Assembly (NCBI GenBank): GCA_036346255.1 | Contig: CM070639.1 | Location: 2,924,001 to 2,988,000 of the forward strand | Direction of reading: 5' to 3' | Source of the DNA: Ampelocalamus luodianensis | Lineage: Eukaryota; Streptophyta; Magnoliopsida; Poales; Poaceae | Length of the DNA stretch: 64,000 nucleotides | In this document: positions 24,971 to 34,092 of the stretch, piece after piece | Layout: each line of letters starts with the position of its first letter | Position numbering within the stretch: the stretch's first letter is position 1 | Program-made: the position numbers and the translations under genes | The notes under the pieces: generated by a model | What the model saw: only the letters and a program-made list of their open reading frames with translations | The model's database searches: none | Told to the model about the DNA's origin: nothing

Positions 24971-27900
24971 TCACTCATCATCTGAATTGAACTTAATCGA
25001 GTGGGTTTGCAAATCAATTTGCCCACCCCAGTAGGTTCCTCGCTTCTTCTTGGTCTTCTCATGTCTAAAGCCCCTGCAAAGAGAAAAAAATGAACAATGG
25101 TGAAATCAAATTCAGTAGAAATGGAATTACATACGATATTAAAAAGCAGATTAGATTAGCAAAGAAAAGCAAATCAAAAGGAAACAAGAGCGAGTATCGA
25201 ACCTTCCTCTAACTTGGCCAAGAACCTCTTGTGCCTTCGCACGGTACCCAGAGTCCGCACCATTCTGTGAGAAGATAAGTACAGATAGGCCACACAAGGT
25301 TATTGTCAAGGAATGTTCAAATTTCCATGAGCATATAATCAATAAACCTGAGAAAAGATAAGCATCTAACAGTAAGTATTAAGTACCTTAGCCCAATATG
25401 AATTATCATGTAGTCTTTCATCAGCAAATTTAACCTCTTCCAGCTTCACTCGTTGAAATGCATTCAGAGTTTAGGCTGCTGTGAATGAACATGAAAGGAA
25501 TAAGAATAATCATAATCTTGTCAATTGTCTGACTACTTATGAAATCTCCATATCCAAGACATCAGATAAAGGGTAATTATCAGGATTCAGGGGTTAGTGA
25601 AAACTGAAAAGCATAAGATCAATGATGGTGATGATGATGATGGCCAAATTACCTATAGAATATCTATATCCTACACATTGAAAATATCAAATTAGATCAA
25701 TCTCAAAATATCCAAAAAGCCTTATGAAGTCATCATAATGTTGGTACTTGGTACCAGTGATCACCTTAGCCTTGGGCAATGAATTTGCACTACCGAATAT
25801 ACCATTGACCAGTTAACACCTACAGATACCAAAACTTCTTTCTCAAGCAGAATTTGGGTATGAAATAAACATTAGAAAAGCAATAGGTTATTAACTTAGC
25901 ATCACCATAATATTAATATCATAGACTTAATTAACTATAGAAGAAGACTAAATGAAGCTTCATGTATGAAACGGAAACTACCAAAAAATTCTAGTTAACA
26001 GCTTTCATAGTGAATAAACTGAAAGGGTAACTTAACAAGCGATACGAAGCAATTGGAGAAGTAGAAAACAGCATAATTCAGATGAATGTTTCTGCCTTTT
26101 ACTCAGTTTTGATATGGTGCTGTGCTCCATCATATCATCCTCAGCAAAGCCATTGTTGAGCTTCTGATAAGCAGTGCTATCTTCTTTTGCAGGGGGGTTG
26201 CTTCCTTCAACTTCTTCTAGTTTCCTCTTCTTACAAACAACTGCATTATCAGCTGAAGGCTTTCTATCTTCACCTTTGTCGATGTCCATTCCACTCTTGT
26301 ATACATCATCTGATTTGGGGACTGAATCTTTCCCTGCAACTTGTTTATCTTCTACCAGAACATTTTCTTCTGAACCTGACTTCTTTCGCTTCTTTTCACT
26401 TTTCTTCCCATTGTCATCTTTCCTTTTTCTACAGCATCACTATTTTCCTTGGCACCATTAGATTTCCCCTCAACCTTTTTCTTTTTCCTCCCTTTATCCA
26501 AAGGAGCACCATCGCCTAAACCATTCTTGTCAGCATCATCATTCTGACTCTTAGGCTCTTCCTCAATTTCTTGCCATCCTCCCTAGGTTCCTCAGCAGCA
26601 CCTCAAACTTATTTTTAATTGCTAATTCCACCTTTTCCAGCCTAGCTTCTACATCCTCATCCTTTTCATGTCTCTTGCTTTTCTTTTTCTTGCCATCAAG
26701 CTTCTGATCGTCACTCTTCACTGTTGCATTTGCTTCACCGCCGCCATCATTCCCCAGTGCAGAGTTATCCTTCTTCTGTTTCTTTTCTTTGGTCTCACCA
26801 TCCACATTTTCACTGGGCTTTTCCGGGGCAGAAGGCTCACTTGCCTTACTCTCCGGTTCACGAACTTTACCACCACCTTTCTTCTTCTTCTTCTTGCCAG
26901 CATCTTCCACTTCTTCTACACCTGTTGGAATTAATACGGGTTGGGTCCATTTTTAATTTTAATTAATTCTTGGAAAATCCCAAAGGTCCATGTGCACGTG
27001 CTAAAACTGTTTAGTCCTATATGGAGAGTTGAATGTGAGTTATACCACTTTAAAAAGTAGAACGTGGTAGCCCTCTTGTGGAATTGGAGATAGCCAATAC
27101 ACGTGCGCGCTCGCTCGCCACGCCGAGCCGAGCCGAGCGGTGCGTGTGTGCGCGTACGCAGGCATGTCGGGTGCGTGCGCGTTTTTCTTTATCTATTCGA
27201 AAATCGAAACGCACCGACTCGCAGTAAATGGTATTAACGAATGGCTGGCAGTAACGGTGCAGTTACTAGTGAATAACGGCTGCGGTTATTTTTTAGCAAT
27301 GGCATGGCTGCAGGTTACTAGTGACTAATGGCTGTAGTTAACACTATTCTGGCCTCTTCGTTTTTGCTATTTAGAAGAACAGAGCACTGGTTCTCAGACT
27401 AATCTCCATACGATAGACAAACTCCACAGTTTTGTTGCTGTCTCTAGCGATCTCCATCCCGGCGAGACGCGTGTACGGCTACACCGGGAGAGCAGGCCTC
27501 CGGGACCCCTCGTCCTTGAAGGCTTGCACGAGCGAGGACGAATAAGGTTTTTGGGGAGCGTTCGCGCGACTGCTCACTTTATCTGATTTTCTGCTACGAC
27601 TACATCTACGCGACTACTACCACGACATCCACGAAGGTCTCTGCTACATCCACTACACCATGACTAACGACGACCTCACCAAGACTCCTGCTTCTACTTC
27701 TGCTGCTCCTTCTGCTAGCTCTGGGTACGCCTATCTTGCACTTGTTGTTTTATTATTTGTTGTTTACTTGAACACTGAGATAGGTATGCTAGTTTCTGTC
27801 CTTTTAGAAATTCGTATATCTATAGTGTTCTTGTATACCTGTTTTGTGAAAATGACAATAGTATTCTTCATGATTTATCTAGTACATTTCTGGATTAATC

Positions 27901-29192
27901 TAATTAGAAAAATGCTCATATCTTTAACAACACCATCAGTTGTTTTATCTGCATCGGCAAATTCGGACGATTATTAATTAAAGGGAAATACAAGATCGAT
28001 GCCGAATTAGAACACCTTATAACAAACAAAGATGGTACCTTGCTCATTGCTCACCGTAATGTCGGCTCCTGGAGCGGTATTGCTGCATGCAACAACCAAG
28101 TTCCAACGAGAATCAATCATACCATGGAACATAGCTTGCCAGTAGAAGTAATTTAACACGACAGAAGAATTTCGTGTGATTTAAGTACCCCGAGTCCAGG
28201 AATTTGGAAAACAAATGTTCCAGGCTCATCAGCGACGACTTGCAGGCATCCCCCTGAAACCAGCAAATTTCCATTACTCGACTTAATAATTGTGCATTGA
28301 AATGGCAATACAGCACTGCATACACATGCATACGAGAGAGAAAGGGAGATTAATAGGAATACCTCGAGGTTGGCCTCGGATTGGAGGGCGGCGAGCGTGA
28401 GGGGGAAACCGCTGGACTCGAGAAAGGCGGTGATGGAGGCCACCAACGCGGCCCTGGCGTCGGAGCCCTTGGCGGACTTGCTCTTGCTCTTCTTCTTCTC
28501 CTTCTTGGGCTCCTTCTTTGTCATGGCGGCGGCGGGGTGCGGGCGAGTGCGACTTTTTTTTTTAACTCCGGGCGAGTGCGACTTGGCGCGGGATGAAGAG
28601 CATTTGGGGAGGAGGCTAGGTTTTGGAGGGTCGGGGTTAGAGCTGGCCAAATGGGCCGTGCCTGTCGGGCCAGCCCAAGGTACGGTACTGTAGGTTCGGT
28701 CCAGACACGGCATGGCCTGCACTGTAATGCCGGCTCCTGGAGCGGAATTGCTGCATGCAACAACCAAGTTCCAACGAGAATCAATCATACCATGGAACAT
28801 AGCTTGCCAGTAGAAGTAATTTAACACGACAGAGGAATTTCGTGTGATTTAAGTACCCCGAGTCCAGGAATTTGGAAAACAAATGTTCCAGGCTCATCAG
28901 CGACGACTTGCAGGCATCCCCCTGAAACCAGCAAATTTCCATTACTCGACTTAATAATTGTGCATTGAAATGGCAATACAGCACTGCATACACATGCATA
29001 CGAGAGAGAAAGGGAGATTAATAGGAATACCTCGAGGTTGGCCTCGGATTGGAGGGCGGCGAGCGTGAGGGGGAAACCACTGGACTCGAGAAAGGCGGTG
29101 ATGGAGGCCACCAACGCGGCCCTGGCGTCGGAGCCCTTGGCGGACTTGCTCTTGCTCTTCTTCTTCTCCTTCTTGGGCTCCTTCTTTGTCAT
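24971..29192 (-). CDS. Nucleolar LisH / SRP40-C (Nopp140-like) protein, structurally damaged
   Basis: Minus-strand spliced gene. Exon 1 (29,031-29,192, or its copy 28,363-28,524) encodes a lysine-rich start MTKKEPKKEKKKSKS and a LisH-like helix pair (AALVASITAFLESSGFPLTL). Exon 2 is 28,857-28,921 or its copy 28,189-28,253. Exon 3 (about 26,050-26,925) is a Lys/Glu/Asp-rich low-complexity stretch. Exons 4-6 (25,387-25,478; 25,203-25,264; 24,971-25,073) encode the SRP40 C-terminal domain, with NAFQRVKLEEVKFADERL, NSYWAKNGADSGYRAKA, GQVRGRGFRHEKTKKKRG and a DDE end. This is the plan of plant Nopp140/SRP40-like proteins, thought to act in nucleolar pre-rRNA/snoRNP assembly. Oddities: an LTR-element piece lies between exons 2 and 3; exons 1-2 are tandemly duplicated; four apparent 1-base losses lie in short homopolymers (near 26,602, 26,568, 26,426 and 25,471); the donor of exon 3 is unclear. 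It may be a pseudogene or a gene with consensus errors. Confidence 0.7.
26923..28016 (+). mobile_element. Copia-like LTR-retrotransposon fragment inside the nucleolar gene
   Basis: Begins TGTTGGAATTAATACGGG exactly where exon 3 of the minus-strand gene breaks off (flank ACACC at 26,918-26,922). A second ACACC occurs at 28,012-28,016. The sequence between has LTR character: a non-coding 5' region, then a run of ACTACTACCACGACATCC type leading to a short frame from 27,660 (MTNDDLTKTPASTSAAPSA) that could be a gag start or 5' leader. I see no CA terminus before the right ACACC and no initiator-tRNA primer site, so it is a solo or truncated piece, and the target duplication is tentative. Confidence 0.5.
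28057..28724. repeat. 668-bp tandem duplication, copy 1
   Basis: Copy 1 of a direct tandem repeat with exact 668-bp offset; copy 2 is 28,725-29,392. Each unit holds, on the minus strand, the proximal promoter, start codon, exon 1 and exon 2 of the nucleolar gene. Each also holds the first 87 bp of the adjacent hAT element (TAGAGCTGGCCAAATGGG...), so the duplication came after the hAT insertion. About seven substitutions distinguish the copies, roughly 1%. Confidence 0.95.
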
Positions 29193-29392
29193 GGCGGCGG
29201 CGGGGTGCGGGCGAGTGCGACTTTTTTTTTTAACTCCGGGCGAGTGCGACTTGGCGCGGGACGAAGAGCATTTGGGGAGGAGGCTAGGTTTTGGAGGGTC
29301 GGGGTTAGAGCTGGCCAAATGGGTCGTGCCTGTCGGGCCAGCCCAAGGTACGGTACTGTAGGTTCGGTCCAGACACGGCATGGCCTGCACTG
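28725..29392. repeat. 668-bp tandem duplication, copy 2
   Basis: Second copy, directly abutting the first at ...CACTG|TAATG.... Its left edge joins copy 1 and its right edge runs on into the full-length hAT element, so this is the ancestral arrangement of promoter and exon 1. It keeps the same start codon (29,190-29,192) and both splice donors. Confidence 0.95.
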
Positions 29393-30490
29393 TTTATGAG
29401 CCGTGCCGACCTGGCGTGAAAGTCCGTACCGTGCTTGGGTCGCTACTCGCGACGATGGGCGACGCGACCAAGACGAGCTTCGATGCGCCCATCCGCACGC
29501 GTCGGGAGGAGAGCGGAGAGGCCCGCTAGAGCCGGGAGCCCGACAGCGTGGGAAGAGAGAAGAAGGCGGGGAGCCTGGGAGGGAGCGCCGGAGCGGTGCC
29601 AGCGTGCAGAGGGAGGAACCGAGGAAGCCTTGGGCACACCGCACACACAAAGAAGGTGAAACTATGGACATACATGATACATGTTCTTGAAGCAATCAAA
29701 AGGAAGCCCAGAATTCTAAAGATCAAGAATAGCTCCACAAGAACCCTCCATTTCTTTCACTTTCTAGTCTCTACTATATCCACAAAACTTCTCATCCAAC
29801 CACATCAATTGCGAACATTAAACAACAAAGAACAATAGAAAATAGAACATCAGAAACATCCCCCGTCGTTGTTCCCTGCGACTCCACCGCGGCGCTGCCA
29901 GCTCGCCGCTCCATGCGCTCGGCAGCTAGCCACACAAGGTGCAGCAGTAGCCTCCCATCTCCGGCTAGTCCTGCAGGGCATGAATCCAAGCATCAAGAAC
30001 ACACGCACGCAAAATGGCAAATAGCAAGAATGAAGAACCCAACAAAGGAAGGAAAGGCGAAGACTTGTCCTTTAAGGAAGAAATCCAAACAAGTTCACAT
30101 AACCAAGACCAAGAGCAGCGCCAAGAATAAAGATTGGGGAGTTCCGGGAGGAAGAATGAAGAACATATGAACAAGACTACAAGAGGGAGGCAAAGAGTGA
30201 GAGAGAGACAGAGTCAGGCGGCCTCGGGCGGGGGAAAAGAGGGCGTCGGGCAGGCCGAGCAGGCGGGGCAGGCGCATCGGGCAGCTGGGCGGCCAGGGCA
30301 TACTGGGCTGGCGGTCTCGTGGGCCATGCCTGGCCCATCGGGCCAAACGGGTTCGTGCCAGCCTGGCACGACACGAACAGTCGACGGGCCGTGCCTGGGC
30401 CGCCACCCCAGCACGTGGGCTGGCCTGGCCCGACACGAATAGTAGCCGGGCCAGAATGTGTCGTGTCGGGCCGCCGGTTTGGCCAGCTCT
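29306..30490. mobile_element. hAT-like element next to the nucleolar gene start
   Basis: The left end TAGAGCTGGCCAAATGGGCC-type and the right end ...GGTTTGGCCAGCTCT are inverted repeats (AGAGCTGGCCAAA). The 8-bp flanks are GTCGGGGT and GGCGAGGT, six of eight matching, as expected for a hAT target duplication. Subterminal regions are rich in GGGCC/GGCCCG phrases. No transposase is recognised, so it is non-autonomous. It sits 114 bp upstream of the distal start codon. Confidence 0.6.
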
Positions 30491-30544
30491 GGCGAGGTTT
30501 ATACACGGAAGAGGAGTGGGTCTTGGAAAGTAGAGGGGCATGTT

Positions 30545-31037
30545 TAGGGATGTGAAAGAGTAAATGATAATTCGTTTTATCCGGTATTTATATCCAAGAA
30601 AATACAAATGTAGTAAGTAAAATTTGTATTCGAATGAAAAACGAGCACTATCTGGGGAAATGTATAGTATTTGCATCCGTATTCGGTGTTATTAATATCC
30701 GACAACTATCCGAAAAATGCATAGTATCCGTATTCGGTGCTATTCGTATCCGGGAGAAAAAAAAACTTAATCCATTTTTCCCTGGAGCGTTTATGTTTCG
30801 ACGGGATCTTGGTTCGGTGCTAGATCTGTGGCTGTTGAGTGTTCTACCGAGATTTATCGCAAAAGTTGTAGGATATTCGCATTCGACCGAATTGAGTACA
30901 TATTCAATTCGAATTCGTTACAACATTTGATTCGTATTCGTATTCGAGAATGTTCGACTTCATATTCGTATTTGTTTTAAAAATATGGATTCGTATTCGA
31001 GACTATTCGATCCGTATTCGACCCGTTTCCATCCCTA
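30545..31037. mobile_element. hAT-type MITE, TAGGGATG ends, 8-bp target duplication
   Basis: The element starts TAGGGATG and ends CATCCCTA. The flanks are GGCATGTT (30,537-30,544) and GGCGTGTT (31,038-31,045), seven of eight identical. The 493-bp interior is packed with ATTCG, TATTCGTATTCG and ATCCGTATTCGG words and has no coding frame. Confidence 0.8.
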
Positions 31038-31045
31038 GGCGTGTT

Positions 31046-32137
31046 GGGTGTGGTTCTATAACATGTGGGGCCGGTAAGTCGGTGGGCTCTGATAAGTGAC
31101 GAAGCTTGAGCGGATTTTTATGGTGCAAACTATGCAAATGTTAAATCATACTACTATATAACTTGTTCGTTTGTTTGATACCCTTCATCCTAATTTTGTT
31201 GTTCCAATTGAAGTAAGGGTGGAGAATAGTTGAAGGATTATCATAAAAAAACAAAAAAATAGTTTTGCTCTTTTTCTTTTGAAAAATGAATAACTGATTA
31301 ATTCAGTGCAAAATCAATGACCTAATTAGAAAATTCCTCATTAACGTTCAAGAATGAACACACATCACACATAGAGTGCAGATCTACTGAATCTTCAAAA
31401 TCAAAGACTAGAACAAAGTACAAACTAGGAAGAGAAAAAAATTGCCTCTAAGATTTAGCTTCTCATCGCTTGGATCCTGCTCCGCCCGTTCGCCGCTCAC
31501 AGCTCGATGACAGCAACAAAACCTTGTCTGCTCGAGTTGCACCGTCGATCGTCTAGCCGCCGAATGAGCCGAGGCGACAAGCATGAGCACAGACCAGCGC
31601 TAACTAGCAAGGGATGCCCAAATTGATGAAGAACAAGCAAGAAGCAAGCCAAATTGGATTTGTTGGCTACATTGGTGAAGACTGAAGAGCAAAAGGTAAA
31701 ATAGGGGTGGCCATCCAATGAGCTTGGTAGTATATGGACCAAATTGCTACTATACACTCAAGAGTTCATGAGAAAAAAATAAACCAATTCGCCCGCATTG
31801 GGCCAAAGAGACTGCGGCTATGCGAGGAAGCTTCTGGAAGCGAAGGTGCTCGAAGATTATTTGGGCCCAGTGTCAGTGGGGTGCGTTGACTCCCGTACGA
31901 ACCGTGAAAGAAAATCCTTGTCAAATCTGGTCAACGCTATTGAATTCTGGTAAGGCAATCATCGGCAAACCAAGCAAGCAGATGACATGATTCCAGATGT
32001 TTCTATCATCTTTCCATGCATATTGTGTCAATACGCAAAAGAGCTATGATACACACTAACACGAAAAATAAAGATATAATGAGATGATAACTAGCAAAAA
32101 CTCGCCACATCGAGTAATGGTGCTGTGACCTGTGACT
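31046..32137. other. Intergenic, no gene supported
   Basis: Only short frames without family character. No element ends were recognised. Confidence 0.4.
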
Positions 32138-32526
32138 CTGTGAGCAGAACTTTTTTTTTATTTAATCCTTTTTTTAATTTATTTTTAAAGTTAACACCTC
32201 GTAACTTTATTTCCAATTCTGACCCCTTTGGTCACGCCACCACCCGTGGCGTGACCAAACAACACTGTCACGCCACAGGATAAGTCCCTAAAATCGCACT
32301 TTTTGTCACGCCACTGGTGGTGGCGTGACCAAACAATACTGTCACGCCACCACCAGTGGTGTGACAAGACTTTGACCAGAAATAGGCTGGCGTAACAGTG
32401 TTGTTTGGTCATGCCACGGGTGGTGGCGTGACCAAAGGGGTCAGAATTGGAAATAAAGTTTGCGAGGGGTTAACTTTAAAATTAAATTAAAAAAAGGATT
32501 AAATAATAAAAAAATTCCTGTGAGCA
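32138..32526. mobile_element. Palindromic Mutator-like MITE with 9-bp target duplication
   Basis: CTGTGAGCA occurs at 32,138-32,146 and 32,518-32,526. Between them is a 371-bp element whose ends (GAACTTTTTTTTTATTTAATCC and the complement of GGATTAAATAATAAAAAAATTC) form terminal inverted repeats of about 100 bp, running into GGTCACGCCACCACCCGTGGC. A 9-bp target duplication and long terminal repeats are typical of Mutator-like elements. The interior holds further nested inverted repeats built on GTCACGCCACCACC / GGTGGTGGCGTGAC. No transposase is present. Confidence 0.9.
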
Positions 32527-32923
32527 TGACCACACACTGGCCGTGAAACAATTGTGACTACCCCTTTCTCATTATCTGGTGAATTTTCTTTGCCCTGTGG
32601 GCTGCGGGCGCCTCGTGACGTCCTTTTCTAAATGCCTCCTCTACCATCCACGGCCTTCCCTTTCACGTTCATTGTCGCCTATTTCATCGCGAAATAGTGC
32701 TATTTTAGCTGGTAACTCCCTCGCCTGCCTCTAAAAGAAACAAAACTTGACAGTCAGCTTCGACATCATCGCCATCCACTCTTCCCATCTACCTATCACA
32801 CCGCTCGTTGACACAAAAAAAAAACACCACGCATGCATGTGTAGAATTTTTATTTCTTTTATTTAGATTTGTTTGACCAGTTCATGTACCACCTTTCCTT
32901 TCTAGAGGAAGGGCTTATTCACT
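32527..32923. other. Intergenic, no feature seen
   Basis: Mixed sequence between the Mutator-like MITE and the SINE; no frame or repeat recognised. Confidence 0.4.
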
Positions 32924-33200
32924 ATTTACATCTTATCTTTTTTTAAATACACGCGGAACGTACTCGTACACGCACGCCCACATATACACATGGGTGTGTC
33001 CATAACACACGTCTAATTTAGAACATGGGCTAAACCCCACGAGACACGAGTACACGTTTTAACCACTAAATACACCCACGTGTGTGTACTGTTCATAAAC
33101 ACCGAAATGACATGATAAGATACCTGAGATCGATTGGGCTACTCGCTCACATGCGAGCAAACCAACCGAGCTACGCTCGGGCCTCATTTACATCTTATCT
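32924..33200 (-). mobile_element. tRNA-derived SINE with 15-bp target duplication
   Basis: ATTTACATCTTATCT occurs at 32,924-32,938 and 33,186-33,200. The 247 bp between, read on the minus strand, start GAGGCCCGAGCGTAGCTCGG, containing TAGCTCGGTTGG, a good Pol III A box. They end in a TTTAAAAAA tract against the target repeat. A tRNA-like head, an A-rich tail and long direct repeats define a SINE. The B box is less clear (around CCAATCGATCT). Not a functional tRNA gene, since no cloverleaf could be drawn. Confidence 0.8.
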
Positions 33201-33229
33201 ATAATCTGTTGTTTTTTTAGGGACGGGCT

Positions 33230-33395
33230 GGGTTGTATCGAATTAGGCTAATGGAGGCCCAACATTGTTTGGGCCGACTGTATCGAATTGGGCTAATGGA
33301 GGCCCAACACTCGGTGGTCAGAGTGAGACTAGAAGGCGCCCATGTGTCCAACCCAACCATTATTGGCCACCTCGGCCCAGCCCATTTAGACTCTA
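33230..33395 (+). promoter_or_regulatory. Cluster of site II (TGGGCY/RGCCCA) motifs upstream of the SMH gene
   Basis: A phrase of about 32 bp (TGTATCGAATTRGGCTAATGG, then AGGCCCAACA) is repeated at 33,233 and 33,280. Together with CTCGGCCCAGCCCATTT near 33,371 this gives at least six TGGGCC/TGGGCT or reverse motifs within 170 bp. Such site II motifs are known targets of TCP factors in plant housekeeping and cell-proliferation promoters. The cluster lies just before the inferred 5' UTR of the single-Myb-histone gene. Confidence 0.5.
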
Positions 33396-34092
33396 CTTTT
33401 CCGCCCTATCGAGTATCCACCATTCCATAATTCCATTTCCACCCATCCCACAGATCTCTCCACGGCTCCTCCCACCTAACCTTCGCCGGAGATCGCCGGC
33501 CACCGGCGTCGGAGCGTCCCGACAGGAGGGCACGGCGCTACGGCCTGCGTACGGGGACCAAGGTGAGCGCACCCGTGTGCTTCCGCGTCACGCTTGGGTC
33601 GTGCGCTGGCTCCGCTGCTTCCCGCTTCCGTGGATCCGGTGCGCCGGTGCGGGGTGAGGCGGGGTTGGTTCGTGGATTAGACGCTTCGCGGCCCCGTTCA
33701 TGGATTGGATTCGTGGGTGCCTGTTTGATTAGCGAAAATTCGGAGACTAGATCTCTAAGGTGGAAATGGTTGGTTAGTAGACCCCGTTCACGCCGGGCGA
33801 TCGCGATGTTGCTATCCATGAGGATACAAGTCGCGATGTGCTCGCGCTGTTGCATCCATCTCTGTTTAGGATGGTTTTGAGTTGGTTTAATCCATAGAGT
33901 TCGCTCATTTTGGATGGGTAATGCTCATGCTTCCATTTCCCCAGTAGGAATGGCGGTTGCTAAGATCATTCCAGCATCGGTTGTTATTTTTATGCGCTTA
34001 TGTTGATGCTTCCATTGGAAATGTTCAATGATACGAGGTGGACGTTTGAAGAGTAGTTGTTGAAGAAGAAGCCTAGCCTAGTGCCTGAGCAT

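Noticed and set aside
31497..31757. A minus-strand 86-residue frame
   Set aside because: No domain, no conserved wording, no splice context.
33110..33185. tRNA gene on the minus strand
   Set aside because: It has an A box but no complete cloverleaf, and it sits at the head of a 247-bp unit with a tail and 15-bp direct repeats, which fits a SINE.
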